Shown: positions 51,719-61,341 of the stretch, piece after piece | How positions within the stretch are numbered: the stretch's first letter is position 1 | Layout: each line of letters begins with the position of its first letter | Made by a program: the position numbers and the translations under genes | NCBI RefSeq assembly: GCF_017168255.1 | Contig: NZ_JABFAP010000001.1 | Location: forward strand, 1,005,335-1,069,334 | Direction of reading: 5' to 3' | DNA: 64,000 bases | DNA from: Agrococcus sp. KRD186 | GTDB taxonomy: Bacteria > Actinomycetota > Actinomycetes > Actinomycetales > Microbacteriaceae | The notes under the pieces: generated by a model | Databases searched by the model: none | What the model saw: only the letters and a program-made list of their open reading frames with translations | Told to the model about the DNA's origin: nothing

Positions 51719-54535
51719 TCAGACCAGCGAGCGGAGGACGTACTGGAGGATGCCGCCGTGGCGGTAGTAGTCGGCCTCACCGGGCGTGTCGATGCGCACG
51801 TCGGCATCGAACTCGACCGTCTGCTTGCCCTCGGGGCTGTGGTCGGTCGGCTCGGCGATCACGTGCACCGTCTTCGGCGTGCGGCCCTCGTTCAGCTCGG
51901 TCAGACCCGAGATCGAGATCGACTCGGTGCCGTCGAGGCCGAGCGACGACCAGCTCTCCCCTGCCGGGAACTGCAGCGGCACGACGCCCATGCCGATGAG
52001 GTTGGAGCGGTGGATGCGCTCGAACGACTCGACGATGACCGCGGAGACGCCGAGCAGGCTCGTGCCCTTGGCAGCCCAGTCGCGGCTCGAGCCCGAGCCG
52101 TACTCCTTGCCGCCCAGCACGACGAGCGGGGTGCCCTGCGCCTGGTAGTTGACGGATGCGTCGTAGATCGCCGCCTGGTCGCCGGCGTCGGTCGTGAAGT
52201 CACGGGTGAAGCCGCCCTCCACGCCGTCGAGCAGCTGGTTCTTCAGCCGGATGTTCGCGAACGTGCCGCGGATCATGATCTCGTGGTTGCCGCGACGCGA
52301 GCCGTAGGAGTTGAAGTCCTTGCGCTCGACGCCGTGCTCGGTCAGGTAGTGACCCGCCGGGCTGTCGGCCTTGATCGCGCCTGCCGGCGAGATGTGGTCG
52401 GTGGTGACCGAGTCGCCGAGCGCGGCCAGCACGCGGGCGCCCTGCACGTCGGCCACGGGCGTGAGCTCCATCGTCATGCCCTCGAAGTACGGGGGCTTCC
52501 GGACGTAGGTCGACTCGGCATCCCACTCGAAGACGTCGCCGTCGGGCGTGGGCAGGCTCTGCCAGCGCTCGTCGCCGTCGAACACGGCACCGTACTGCTT
52601 GATGAACATCTCGGTGTCGATCGACGAGTCGATCGTCGACTGCACCTCTTCGGCCGAGGGCCAGATGTCGGCGAGGAAGACGTCTTGGCCGTCCTTGCCC
52701 TTGCCCAGCGGCTGGTTCTCGAAGTCGAAGTCCATCGTGCCCGCGAGCGAGTATGCGATGACCAGCGGCGGCGACGCGAGGTAATTCATCTTCACGTCGG
52801 GGTTGATGCGACCCTCGAAGTTGCGGTTGCCGGAGAGCACGGCGGAGACCGAGAGATCGTGCTCGTTGATCGCCGCGGAGACCTCTTCGATGAGTGGGCC
52901 CGAGTTGCCGATGCACGTAGTGCAGCCGTAGCCGACCGTGTAGAAGCCGAGCTCGTCGAGATCCTTCGTCAGACCCGACTTGTCGTAGTAGTCGGTGACG
53001 ACCTTCGAGCCTGGAGCCAGCGTCGTCTTGACCCACGGCTTGGCCTTGAGCCCCTGCGCAACCGCCTTGCGCGCGAGCAGACCAGCGGCGAGCATCACCG
53101 AGGGGTTCGACGTGTTGGTGCACGAGGTGATGGCGGCGATGGTGACGGCGCCATGGTCGAGCACATACGATTCGCCGCTGGCCGACTGCACCTCAACCGG
53201 ATGGGACACCGAGTGGGGCCCGCCGCTGTTGATGTGCACCTCGCGGGTGTCCGAGTCCTCGTCGCCGGGGCCGGCGCCGGGGTCGGATGCGGGGAACGAG
53301 TGCTTCGACTCGAGGTCGACCATCGAGTTGCTCGTAGACGCGGTCGCGTAGTTCAGGATGTCCTTCGAGAACTGCGCCTTCGCCTTCGACAGCTCGATGC
53401 GGTCCTGCGGACGCTTCGGGCCGGCGATCGACGGCACGACGGTGCTCAGGTCGAGCTCGAGGTACTCCGAGAACTCCGGCTCGACCGAGGGGTCGTGCCA
53501 CAGGCCCTGCTGCTTCGCGTAGGCCTCGACGAGCGCGACCTGCTGCTCGTCGCGGCCGGTGAGCCGCAGGTAGTCGAGCGTGACGTCGTCGACCGGGAAG
53601 ATGGCGGCCGTCGAGCCGAACTCTGGGCTCATGTTGCCGATCGTCGCGCGGTTGGCGAGCGGCACGGCGCCGACGCCGGTGCCGTAGAACTCGACGAACT
53701 TGCCCACCACGCCGTGCTTGCGGAGCAGTTCGGTGATGGTGAGCACCACATCCGTCGCCGTCACGCCGGTGGCGATCTCGCCCGTGAGCCTGAAGCCGAC
53801 AACCCGCGGGATGAGCATCGAGACGGGCTGGCCGAGCATGGCCGCCTCAGCCTCGATGCCGCCCACGCCCCAGCCGAGCACGCCCAGGCCGTTGACCATC
53901 GTGGTGTGCGAGTCGGTGCCGACGACGGTGTCGGGGTAGACGGTCAGCTCGCCGTCGAACTCGCGGGCGTAGGTGACCTTCGCGAGGTTCTCGATGTTGA
54001 CCTGGTGCACGATGCCGGTGCCCGGCGGGACCACCTTGAAGTCGTCGAAGGCCGTCTGGCCCCAGCGCAGGAACTGGTAGCGCTCGCCGTTGCGCTGGTA
54101 CTCGATCTCGACGTTGCGCTCGAACGCGTCGGGGGTGCCGAACAGGTCGGCGATCACCGAGTGGTCGATCACGAGCTCGACGGGTGCGAGCGGGTTGATC
54201 TGGTTGGCGTCGCCGCCCAGCTCCGCCACGGCCTCGCGCATGGTCGCGAGATCGACGATGCAGGGCACGCCGGTGAAGTCCTGGAGCACGACGCGCGCCG
54301 GTGTGAACTGGATCTCGACGTTGGGCTCTGCCGACGCATCCCACGAGCCGAGCGCCTCGATCTGCTGCTTCGTGACGTTCGCGCCGTCCTCGGTGCGCAG
54401 CAGGTTCTCGAGCAGCACCTTGAGGCTGAACGGCAGGCGCTCATGCCCCGCCACCTTGTCGATTCGGTAGAGCGTGTAGTCGGTGCCTCCGACTGACAGC
54501 GAGCTCTTGCTGTCGAAGCTGTTCGGATTCGCCAT
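51719..54535 (-). CDS. acn: aconitate hydratase (AcnA type)
   Basis: Interconverts citrate and isocitrate in the TCA cycle. 938 residues, AcnA/IRP type. The 4Fe-4S cysteines are in TSCTNTSNP and [13 protein letters not shown]. Other marks: [38 protein letters not shown] and the swivelling C-domain. ATG with an AAGGAG site, with a large palindrome upstream. Confidence 0.97.
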   Translation of the reverse strand: MANPNSFDSKSSLSVGGTDYTLYRIDKVAGHERLPFSLKVLLENLLRTEDGANVTKQQIEALGSWDASAEPNVEIQFTPARVVLQDFTGVPCIVDLATMREAVAELGGDANQINPLAPVELVIDHSVIADLFGTPDAFERNVEIEYQRNGERYQFLRWGQTAFDDFKVVPPGTGIVHQVNIENLAKVTYAREFDGELTVYPDTVVGTDSHTTMVNGLGVLGWGVGGIEAEAAMLGQPVSMLIPRVVGFRLTGEIATGVTATDVVLTITELLRKHGVVGKFVEFYGTGVGAVPLANRATIGNMSPEFGSTAAIFPVDDVTLDYLRLTGRDEQQVALVEAYAKQQGLWHDPSVEPEFSEYLELDLSTVVPSIAGPKRPQDRIELSKAKAQFSKDILNYATASTSNSMVDLESKHSFPASDPGAGPGDEDSDTREVHINSGGPHSVSHPVEVQSASGESYVLDHGAVTIAAITSCTNTSNPSVMLAAGLLARKAVAQGLKAKPWVKTTLAPGSKVVTDYYDKSGLTKDLDELGFYTVGYGCTTCIGNSGPLIEEVSAAINEHDLSVSAVLSGNRNFEGRINPDVKMNYLASPPLVIAYSLAGTMDFDFENQPLGKGKDGQDVFLADIWPSAEEVQSTIDSSIDTEMFIKQYGAVFDGDERWQSLPTPDGDVFEWDAESTYVRKPPYFEGMTMELTPVADVQGARVLAALGDSVTTDHISPAGAIKADSPAGHYLTEHGVERKDFNSYGSRRGNHEIMIRGTFANIRLKNQLLDGVEGGFTRDFTTDAGDQAAIYDASVNYQAQGTPLVVLGGKEYGSGSSRDWAAKGTSLLGVSAVIVESFERIHRSNLIGMGVVPLQFPAGESWSSLGLDGTESISISGLTELNEGRTPKTVHVIAEPTDHSPEGKQTVEFDADVRIDTPGEADYYRHGGILQYVLRSLV

Positions 54536-54623
54536 GGTGACTCCTTAGCGGTCTCGCAGGATGCGCTGGATGCGCCTCGAGTGTATGCCTCGGGCCTTCG
54601 CCGTGGGCGGGCTCGAAGCGAGT

Positions 54624-54645
54624 TATCTTGACGTCAAGATATCTT
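54624..54645. promoter_or_regulatory. 18-bp palindrome TATCTTGACGTCAAGATA upstream of acn
   Basis: Perfect palindrome at 54624-54641, followed by another TCTT that forms an overlapping 10-bp palindrome (54636-54645). It lies about 90-107 nt before the acn ATG and overlaps the DUF3159 stop. A likely operator of a dimeric regulator (MarR or TetR size). Confidence 0.65.
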
Positions 54646-55453
54646 AGCGCGTTCCCGGTTCCGGCGTGCCCGCTGGCGTGTCTGCGTCCGGAGTCTCGAG
54701 CACGGTGCGCACCATCAGCCACGTCACCCAGAGTGTCGCGAGGTAGAGCGGCACGCCCATCAGGATCTTCGCGCCGGCGAGCAGCTCGACCGCGCCCACG
54801 GTCCCCTGCTCCGCGGCGAAGTACAGCGGCACCTGCACCGCGAGGCGGGCACCGATGACGATCAACCACAGGATCGTCGACTGCCAGGCGACCGTGCGCT
54901 TGGCCCGCTCGGTGCGCCACGCGTGCGGCGTCGCTGTGAGGGCGCCGGCGATCACGCCGACGAGCGGTCGCCGCAGCAGCATGCTGGTCAGCAGCACCAG
55001 CACGACCACCGTGTTGACGGTGAAGCCCCAGAGGAAGTTGTCCTCGCCCTGGCCGGTGAACAGTGCCACCACGGCCGAGATCCCTACGCCGATGAGGCCC
55101 GCGAACGCGAGCACGGGCTGCCCCTTCTGCAGCACGCGCCAGGCGACGAAGCCGATGGAGATGACCAGCGGCACCAGCACCGAGAGCCAGACGGTCTTCG
55201 TGGTCGCGTAGAGCACCAGGAAGACGATGCCGGGCAGCAGCGACTCGATGAGGCCGCGGACGCCGCCCATCGCCTCGATCAGCGCGCGGGGACTCGGCTT
55301 CGCGGTCGGGTCGAGCTGGCCGAGCTTCGAGCCGCGGATCGCGCCGCCCACCTGGTCGGCGAACGACGGCTCGCGCGGCTGCTCCGGATCGGGCTGGTCG
55401 TGCGGGTCTCGCTCGTGGGACTCGCCGTCGTGAGACTCCCCCGCCACCGTCAC
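54644..55453 (-). CDS. DUF3159 family membrane protein
   Basis: 269 residues: an acidic/His-rich N-terminus (to about 50), then six or so helices. EAMGGVRGLIESLLPGIVFLVLY is the conserved DUF3159 start. GTG start overlaps the DUF3710 stop by 4 nt. TAA stop is inside the acn palindrome. Function unknown; may be a transporter or a membrane scaffold. Confidence 0.9.
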   Translation of the reverse strand: MTVAGESHDGESHERDPHDQPDPEQPREPSFADQVGGAIRGSKLGQLDPTAKPSPRALIEAMGGVRGLIESLLPGIVFLVLYATTKTVWLSVLVPLVISIGFVAWRVLQKGQPVLAFAGLIGVGISAVVALFTGQGEDNFLWGFTVNTVVVLVLLTSMLLRRPLVGVIAGALTATPHAWRTERAKRTVAWQSTILWLIVIGARLAVQVPLYFAAEQGTVGAVELLAGAKILMGVPLYLATLWVTWLMVRTVLETPDADTPAGTPEPGTR

Positions 55454-56046
55454 GCCGACTTCGGGGCGCGGAGCGCGATGAGCTCGCGAGGCGGCATCGG
55501 CTCGACGCCTCGGCACACCACGGTCGAGCGGAAGAGCTCGATCGCGGCGGCGGCCTTCGTGTCGTCGATCGCCGCCTGGCCGCCGATCAGGCCCTGCAGC
55601 ATCCAGCGCGGGCCGTCGACACCGATGATCCGCACGGCCCGCGGAGCGCCGTCAGGCCCGGACTGCAGGCGCGCCCGCAGCTCGCGTCCGAGCAGCCCCT
55701 CGGCCTCCTCGACCGTGGCGCCCTGGCGCTCCAGCTGGGTGCGCAGCACCTCGCGCACCGGCGCCCAGATGCCCTCGCTGCGCGGAGCCGCGAACGGCTG
55801 CAGCTGCACGGTCGAGCCCTCGTGCTCGAGGGTGACCGCCACGATCCGCTTCGTCTTCTCCTCGACCTCCAGGCGCATCTGCATCCCCGGCCGCGGCACG
55901 ATGCGCAGGCCTCCGAGGTCGACGTAGGGGCGCACGGGCGCCTCGGACTCGTCGAGCGGGCCGACTTCGGCGCGATCGGCCGGTGCGCTCTTCTCGACCA
56001 GCTCCTCGTCGTCGCGCAGCTGACCGTCGTCAGTGGTCTCCGTCAT
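55450..56046 (-). CDS. DUF3710 family protein
   Basis: 198 residues, no membrane helix. Conserved DUF3710 segments: [36 protein letters not shown] and [15 protein letters not shown]. Function unknown. ATG overlaps the dut stop by 4 nt (ATGA). The dut-DUF3710 pair is standard in actinobacteria. Confidence 0.93.
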   Translation of the reverse strand: MTETTDDGQLRDDEELVEKSAPADRAEVGPLDESEAPVRPYVDLGGLRIVPRPGMQMRLEVEEKTKRIVAVTLEHEGSTVQLQPFAAPRSEGIWAPVREVLRTQLERQGATVEEAEGLLGRELRARLQSGPDGAPRAVRIIGVDGPRWMLQGLIGGQAAIDDTKAAAAIELFRSTVVCRGVEPMPPRELIALRAPKSA

Positions 56047-56495
56047 CGTGCTGTCCCCTCTGGTGCGGCGCCGTGGCCGGTGGATCCGTGCCCGCGCTCG
56101 CCTCGATCCGATCCCGGCAGTCGCTCGACCTCGATGAACCGGGCGCGCTCGACACGCTGCACGATCAGCTGCGCGATGCGGTCGCCGACCTCGATGCGGT
56201 GCGGCTCGTCGCCGGTGTTGAGCAGGTTGACCTTGATCTCGCCCCGATAGCCCGCGTCCACGGTGCCCGGCGCGTTCACGATCGTGATCCCGTGCTTGGC
56301 AGCCAGGCCGCTGCGCGGGTGCACGAAGGCGGCGTAGCCGTCCGGCAGGGCGATCGCGATCCCCGTGCCGACCAGCGCGCGCTGGCCGGGTTCGAGGGTC
56401 ACCGCCTCTGCGGCGTGCATGTCTGCACCGGCGTCTCCCGGGTGCGCGTAGGCGGGCACCGGCGTTCCGGTGATGAGGATCTCGACCTGATGCAT
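56043..56495 (-). CDS. dut: dUTP diphosphatase
   Basis: Hydrolyses dUTP to keep uracil out of DNA. 150 residues with the five trimeric dUTPase motifs: [36 protein letters not shown] and the C-terminal [12 protein letters not shown] at 56493-56495 gives MHQVEILI; the longer open frame is antisense to the DUF3093 gene. Confidence 0.97.
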   Translation of the reverse strand: MHQVEILITGTPVPAYAHPGDAGADMHAAEAVTLEPGQRALVGTGIAIALPDGYAAFVHPRSGLAAKHGITIVNAPGTVDAGYRGEIKVNLLNTGDEPHRIEVGDRIAQLIVQRVERARFIEVERLPGSDRGERGHGSTGHGAAPEGTAR

Positions 56496-56552
56496 CGCAG
56501 TCGAGGCTAGCCGAGCACCGCACGCGCGGCGAACCGGAGTTGCGGGACACGG

Positions 56553-56558
56553 GATGAT
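56553..56558 (+). promoter_or_regulatory. possible leaderless -10 for the DUF3093 gene
   Basis: GATGAT, then 6 nt, then ATG at 56565. A GGAGG is too near the ATG to act as a normal ribosome site. Confidence 0.35.
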
Positions 56559-56564
56559 GGAGGC

Positions 56565-57020
56565 ATGGAATCCGTCCCCTCGCACCGCGAACGGCTCGTG
56601 CCGCCGTGGTGGATGCTCGCCGTCCTGCTCCTCATCGTGCCCGCCGCACTGCTGGTGTTCCTGCCCGTCAGCATCGTGACCGGCATGATCGTCGCCATCG
56701 GCCTCTACGCCGCGATCGTGCTGGCGCTCTGGCTCGGCGCGCCGAGCATCGAGCTGCGCGACGGCCAGCTGCGCGCGGGCAGGGCCCGCATCGGCGTGCA
56801 CGAGCTCGGCACACCGGATGCGGTGCTGGGCTCCGAGGCGAAGCTCGCCCTGCGGGCGGGCTGGGATCCCGCAGACCATCACGTCGTCTCACCCTGGACC
56901 ACCTCGCTCGTGCGCGTGCCGGTGATCGACGAGGAGGACCCCACGCCTGCCTGGATCATGAGCACCCGCCGACCGGAGCGCCTCGCCGCCGCCATCGAGG
57001 CGGCGCAGAAGAGCCGCTGA
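56565..57020 (+). CDS. DUF3093 family membrane protein
   Basis: 151 residues: two helices (about 16-36 and 39-58) and a C-terminal globular part. Conserved parts are [13 protein letters not shown] and [34 protein letters not shown]. Function unknown. Divergent from dut; convergent with DUF4193. Confidence 0.9.
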   Translation: MESVPSHRERLVPPWWMLAVLLLIVPAALLVFLPVSIVTGMIVAIGLYAAIVLALWLGAPSIELRDGQLRAGRARIGVHELGTPDAVLGSEAKLALRAGWDPADHHVVSPWTTSLVRVPVIDEEDPTPAWIMSTRRPERLAAAIEAAQKSR

Positions 57021-57036
57021 CGCGACGCGTCAGCGG
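57010..57036. terminator. hairpin between convergent DUF3093 and DUF4193 genes
   Basis: AGCCGCTGACGC / GCGTCAGCGGCT, perfect 12-bp stem, GAC loop, containing the DUF3093 stop. No T-tract. Confidence 0.6.
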
Positions 57037-57063
57037 CTCAGTGCTGGCCTGTGCGGGAGCGAC

Positions 57064-57351
57064 TCAGGACGCGCACTCCGCGCAGATCGGCCCGAGCTTG
57101 GTCTCGTGGTCGAACTGCAGGCGGTCCTTCACCAGGAAGCAGCTCACGCAGGTGAACTCGTGCTCCTGCGGGGGCAGCACTACCACGTCGAGCTCGACAT
57201 CGGCGAGGTCGGCTGCGGAGAGGTCGAAGCTGCCGGGGTTGTCGGCGTCGTCGTCAGTCGCGACGCTCTTCGACGGCACTCGCTCCTTGAGCGCCTCGAT
57301 CGACTCGTTCTCGTCGTCGGTCTTGCGCGGGGCGTCGTAATCGGTGGCCAT
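57064..57351 (-). CDS. DUF4193 family protein, Cys4 zinc-ribbon-like
   Basis: 95 residues. The acidic N-terminus is followed by CVSC (C68, C71) and CAEC (C90, C93), a probable zinc site. Conserved in actinobacteria; function unknown. ATG with an AAGGAAA site. The longer frame that begins in sepH is antisense and rejected. Confidence 0.93.
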   Translation of the reverse strand: MATDYDAPRKTDDENESIEALKERVPSKSVATDDDADNPGSFDLSAADLADVELDVVVLPPQEHEFTCVSCFLVKDRLQFDHETKLGPICAECAS

Positions 57352-57585
57352 CTGGCATTTCCTTGCTGGGCGTTGGTGGGCGGCGTCGGCGCACATTCTG
57401 CACGAAAGCGGCATCCGAGGCAAATCAGATATCCAGGTGCGGCTCGTGCGTCGATACGTTGCTGGGCAGGCCGGTGTCCTGCACCGCATGGAACGCACGG
57501 CGCGCCCGCCCCATTCCCGCTCAGGCGACGGTCTGCGTGGGATGCTGTCGCAATCTGAGATCTGGCCAGGAAGGACCGACGAATC

Positions 57586-58818
57586 ATGCAGCAGCTGAGC
57601 GTCATCGGCGTCGAGGACGACGTGCTCATCCTCGAGTCCGCGTCCGGCGAGCGCTTCCGCGTGCCCGTCGATGCCCTGCCCGAGCACCGCAAGCCGGCGG
57701 CAGCGATCCCCCACCGGGAGCGCAAGGCCCGACCGCGCGACATTCAGGCGCTCATCCGCGGCGGCATGACCGCCGAGGAGGTCGCTTCGGTGACCGGCGA
57801 GGAGCTCGCCTACATCGAGCGCTTCGAAGGGCCCGTGGTCGCCGAGCGTAACCATGTGCTCGCCTCGGCACTCTCGATCCCGGTCGCATCCGGCGACATC
57901 GATCCGCTCGCGGGCGAGACGACCTTCGGGGCCGCGATCGACGAGCGACTGAGCGACCTGCGCGCATCCGACCGCACGTGGGCGGCCTGGAAGGACGCCG
58001 AAGGTGGTGCCTGGACGGTGCGCCTGCGCTTCACGACGGAGGCGATCCAGCACGAGGCCGTCTGGGGCTACGAGCCCAAAAAGGCGACGCTGACGCCGCG
58101 CGGCAAGGAGGCGACCTCGCTCAGCCAGACCGGCGACGCGACGAGCGTGCTCGTGCCACGACTGCGGGCGATCGATCGTCAGCAGCGCCCTGCGGCCCCC
58201 GATGCCGCCGCCACGGCACCGGTCTCGGCTCCGGCACCCGCCGACGACGCGGACGCACCTCCGATCTCGCAGCGCGCGGCGCAGCGCGACACGGGTCGCT
58301 TCCACTCCGACGCCTTCCGCATCCAGCGCGCCACCACCCGTCCCGCTCCCGAGCCGGTCGAGCCCGGAGTCGGCCTCGAGGAGGCCGTCGAGAGCTCCTC
58401 GGCGCCCGCGCCGTCCGAGGCGCCCGCCCCCAGTCGGCAGCAGGAGCCCACGAAGGCCGACAACCCGTGGCTGCGCCGTCGCGGCGGCGAGGTGGGCAGC
58501 CAGCCGGAGGACGTGCAGCACGCGGCGATCAACCGTCCTGCGGCATCCGCGCAGCCCAACCACACCGCGGAGCTGCTCGATGCCCTGCGCCGCCGCCGCA
58601 GCGAGCGCGAGGCGACGCTGCGCACGGCCGAGAGCGAGCCGAGCCTGTTCGAGGTCGAGCCAGAGACCGCCGACGCGGCGCCGTCGGCGCCTGCTCAGCA
58701 GGAGCAGCGCCCGCAGCGCGCCACCGGCACAGGACCGGTGCCCGGCCGCAAGCGCGGCTCGCGCGCCGCCATGCCCAGCTGGGACGAGATCGTCTTCGGC
58801 TCGCGCACCGACGACTGA
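57586..58818 (+). CDS. sepH: septation protein SepH
   Basis: Actinobacterial FtsZ-binding protein that promotes Z-ring assembly. 410 residues: an N-terminal DUF3071 region with a helix-turn-helix (RPRDIQALIRGGMTAEEVASVTGE), then WTVRLRFTTEAIQHEAVWGYEPKKATLTP, and a long disordered Pro/Ala/Glu C-terminus ending MPSWDEIVFGSR, a conserved short motif. ATG with an AAGGA site. Confidence 0.93.
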   Translation: MQQLSVIGVEDDVLILESASGERFRVPVDALPEHRKPAAAIPHRERKARPRDIQALIRGGMTAEEVASVTGEELAYIERFEGPVVAERNHVLASALSIPVASGDIDPLAGETTFGAAIDERLSDLRASDRTWAAWKDAEGGAWTVRLRFTTEAIQHEAVWGYEPKKATLTPRGKEATSLSQTGDATSVLVPRLRAIDRQQRPAAPDAAATAPVSAPAPADDADAPPISQRAAQRDTGRFHSDAFRIQRATTRPAPEPVEPGVGLEEAVESSSAPAPSEAPAPSRQQEPTKADNPWLRRRGGEVGSQPEDVQHAAINRPAASAQPNHTAELLDALRRRRSEREATLRTAESEPSLFEVEPETADAAPSAPAQQEQRPQRATGTGPVPGRKRGSRAAMPSWDEIVFGSRTDD

Positions 58819-58830
58819 CCGCGACGGCCG

Positions 58831-58864
58831 CGAAGCGGGAGGCGCCCTGGCGCCTCCCGCTTCG
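58831..58864 (+). terminator. terminator after sepH
   Basis: CGAAGCGGGAGGCGC / GCGCCTCCCGCTTCG, perfect 15-bp stem, CCTG loop, followed by GCGTTT. Confidence 0.85.
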
Positions 58865-58907
58865 GCGTTTCCTGAGCAGAAATGCAGACATGAACGGCAC
58901 GTCATGT

Positions 58908-58913
58908 TAGGTT
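58908..58913 (+). promoter_or_regulatory. probable -10 for the MHS transporter gene
   Basis: GTTAGGTTG contains TAGGTT; leader about 33 nt with an AAGGAGG site. Confidence 0.4.
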
Positions 58914-58952
58914 GCTCGACGGCACGTCCCGTGCACCTACAAGGAGGTAGGC

Positions 58953-60320
58953 ATGACCCAGTCCGTCCATGACACGTCGAGAGACAACACCCGCAAGGGG
59001 CTCGGCAAGGTCGTCACCGCCTCGATGGCAGGCACTGTCGTCGAGTGGTACGAGTTCTTCCTGTACGCCACCGCGGCGACGATCGTCTTCAACGTGCTCT
59101 TCTTCCCGCCCAGCGATGACCCGTACGCGCCCATCATCAGCGCGTTCCTCACCTACGCGGTGGGCTTCATCGCGCGCCCGCTCGGCGGCATCGTGTTCGG
59201 CCACTTCGGCGACAAGTACGGGCGCAAGAAGCTGCTGCAGCTCGCGATCATCCTGGTCGGCGTCTCGACGTTCCTGATGGGCTGCCTGCCCACCTTCGAG
59301 CAGATCGGCTACTGGGCTCCGGCGCTGCTGGTCATCCTGCGCTTCTTCCAGGGCTTCGCGGTCGGCGGCGAATGGGGCGGCGGCGTGCTGCTGGTCGCCG
59401 AGCACGCTCCCAACAAGGAGCGCGGATTCTGGGCGTCGTTCCCGCAGGCGGCGGTGCCGATCGGCAACCTGCTCGCCACGGTCGTGCTGCTCGTGCTGCA
59501 GTGGACGCTCGACGACGAGGCGTTCCTCAGCTGGGGCTGGCGCATCGCGTTCTGGCTCTCGGTCGTCATCGTCGCGATCGGCTACTACATCCGCACCCGC
59601 ATCGAGGACGCGCCGATCTTCCAGCAGGTCAAGGATGAGGTCGCGGCCTCGAAGGCGCAGGGCTACGGCGTCACCGAGGTGTTGAAGCGCTACCCCAAGG
59701 GCGTGCTGACGGCCATGGGCCTGCGCTTCGCCGAGAACATCCTGTACTACCTGGTGGTGGTCTTCTCGATCACCTACCTGGGCGTCGCGATGGAGTACGA
59801 CGTGACCCGAGTGCTCGGCCTGATGGCGATCGCCCACGTGGCGCACATGATCTTCGTGCCGCTGGTGGGCCGCTTCGTCGACACCGTCGGACGGCGGCCC
59901 GTCTACATGGCCGGCGCGATCACCGGTGCGTCGTGGGGCTTCATCGCCTTCCCGATGTTCCAGAGCGGCAACGACGCGATCATCCTGCTCGGCATCGTGC
60001 TCGGGCTGTTCTTCCACGCACTCATGTACGCCGGCCAGCCGGCGATCATGGCCGAGATCTTCCCGACGCGCATGCGCTACTCGGGTGTCTCGCTCGGCTA
60101 CCAGGTCACCTCGATCGTCGCGGGCTCGCTCGCACCGATCATCGCCACGGCGCTGCTGCGGCAGTACGAGAGCCACATCCCGGTGGCGATCTACCTCTTG
60201 ATCGCCTGCGTGATCACCCTGATCGCGGTGTTCGCGCTCAAGGAGACCAAGGGCATCTCGCTGCACGACGTCGACGACGAGGACCGTCGCCGCGTGCTGG
60301 AGGAGAGGGGCACGGTCTGA
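58953..60320 (+). CDS. MHS-family MFS transporter (metabolite:H+ symporter)
   Basis: 455 residues, twelve helices, metabolite/H+ symporter of the ShiA/ProP/KgtP group. GTVVEWYEFFLYATAATIVF (TM1), GHFGDKYGRKK (MFS loop 2-3 motif) and RFFQGFAVGGEWGGG are group hallmarks. Substrate unknown. Probably feeds the two downstream dehydrogenases, though a hairpin and a new -10 lie between. Confidence 0.92.
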   Translation: MTQSVHDTSRDNTRKGLGKVVTASMAGTVVEWYEFFLYATAATIVFNVLFFPPSDDPYAPIISAFLTYAVGFIARPLGGIVFGHFGDKYGRKKLLQLAIILVGVSTFLMGCLPTFEQIGYWAPALLVILRFFQGFAVGGEWGGGVLLVAEHAPNKERGFWASFPQAAVPIGNLLATVVLLVLQWTLDDEAFLSWGWRIAFWLSVVIVAIGYYIRTRIEDAPIFQQVKDEVAASKAQGYGVTEVLKRYPKGVLTAMGLRFAENILYYLVVVFSITYLGVAMEYDVTRVLGLMAIAHVAHMIFVPLVGRFVDTVGRRPVYMAGAITGASWGFIAFPMFQSGNDAIILLGIVLGLFFHALMYAGQPAIMAEIFPTRMRYSGVSLGYQVTSIVAGSLAPIIATALLRQYESHIPVAIYLLIACVITLIAVFALKETKGISLHDVDDEDRRRVLEERGTV

Positions 60321-60342
60321 TCGCTCGATCAGCACCCTGATC

Positions 60343-60379
60343 GGGACGGGCGGTGAGCGCGAGTTCGCCGCCCGTTCCG
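60343..60379 (+). terminator. hairpin after the MHS transporter gene
   Basis: CGGGACGGGCGG / CCGCCCGTTCCG, 12-bp stem with one G-T pair and a 13-nt loop. Weak T-tract. Confidence 0.55.
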
Positions 60380-60391
60380 CGTCTCACGGGA

Positions 60392-60397
60392 TAGCGT
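60392..60397 (+). promoter_or_regulatory. probable -10 for the mmsB-like gene
   Basis: GGGATAGCGTGG contains TAGCGT, about 30 nt before the ATG, with a GGAAGGA ribosome site in the leader. Confidence 0.4.
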
Positions 60398-60426
60398 GGA
60401 AGTCACACCTTCGGAAGGAATCGACG

Positions 60427-61341
60427 ATGACGTCAATCGCCTGGATCGGGCTCGGCAACATGGGCAGCCGCATGTCCTCCCACCTGGTCTCCGCCGGCCA
60501 TGAGGTGAAGGGCTACGACGTCGTCGACGCCCTGCGAGCAGGCGCGTCGCAGCACGGCATCACGGCGGTGGACTCGATCGGCGAGGCGGTGGACGGCGCG
60601 GCGGTCGTCATCCTGAGCCTCCCCAAGGGCGAGCACGTGCGCTCGGTGCTCGCCGACGCCGACGGGGTCTTCGACCACGCCGCCCCGAACACGCTCATCC
60701 TCGACACCTCGACGGTCGACCTCGACACCTCGCGCTGGTGCCACGACGAGGCCGACGCGCGCGGCTTCCGCTTCGTCGACTCCCCGGTCTCGGGCGGCAC
60801 GCAGGGCGCCGAGGCCGGCACGCTCGCCTTCATGCTCGGCGGCAGCGACGCCGACGTGGCAGACGCCAAGGCGATCGTCACGCCCATGGCGGGCAACGTG
60901 CTCGCGGTCGGCGAGGCCACGCACGGCATCGCGGCGAAGCTCGTGAACAACATGATGCTCGGCGTCTCGATCCTCGCGATGTCCGAGGGCTCGCAGCTCG
61001 CCCACCAGCTCGGACTCGACCCGAAGGCGTTCTTCGACGTCGCCCGCGTCTCCTCCGGCGACTCGTGGGCGGTGCGCACCTGGTACCCGGTGCCGGGCGT
61101 GGTGCCGGGCGCAGCCGCCAACCAGAACTTCGACGCCTCCTTCTCAGCGATGCTCGCCCACAAGGACGTCACCCTTGCCGTCGCGGGTGCCGAGGCGGCC
61201 GGCGTGCACGTGCCCGCGGCGACGCTCATCCGCGACCAGCTGCAGCGACTGCTCGACGACGGCTTCGGCGGCAAGGACTGCACGCTCGTGGTGCGCGAGG
61301 CGAGCCCTGACGGCTCGGTCGAGGGCTGGAACGGCAGCTGA
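60427..61341 (+). CDS. mmsB: 3-hydroxyisobutyrate dehydrogenase-like oxidoreductase
   Basis: 304 residues of the beta-hydroxyacid dehydrogenase family: NAD motif IGLGNMGSRM (7-16), substrate motif DSPVSGGTQGAEAGTL and the catalytic lysine K171 in IAAKLVNNM. Could act on 3-hydroxyisobutyrate (valine catabolism) or tartronate semialdehyde; the sequence does not decide. Shares one base with the next gene. Confidence 0.88.
   Translation: MTSIAWIGLGNMGSRMSSHLVSAGHEVKGYDVVDALRAGASQHGITAVDSIGEAVDGAAVVILSLPKGEHVRSVLADADGVFDHAAPNTLILDTSTVDLDTSRWCHDEADARGFRFVDSPVSGGTQGAEAGTLAFMLGGSDADVADAKAIVTPMAGNVLAVGEATHGIAAKLVNNMMLGVSILAMSEGSQLAHQLGLDPKAFFDVARVSSGDSWAVRTWYPVPGVVPGAAANQNFDASFSAMLAHKDVTLAVAGAEAAGVHVPAATLIRDQLQRLLDDGFGGKDCTLVVREASPDGSVEGWNGS

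Noticed and set aside
50585-54496. 1303-residue plus-strand open frame
   Set aside because: Antisense to the methyltransferase and acn genes; no ribosome site or conserved motif.
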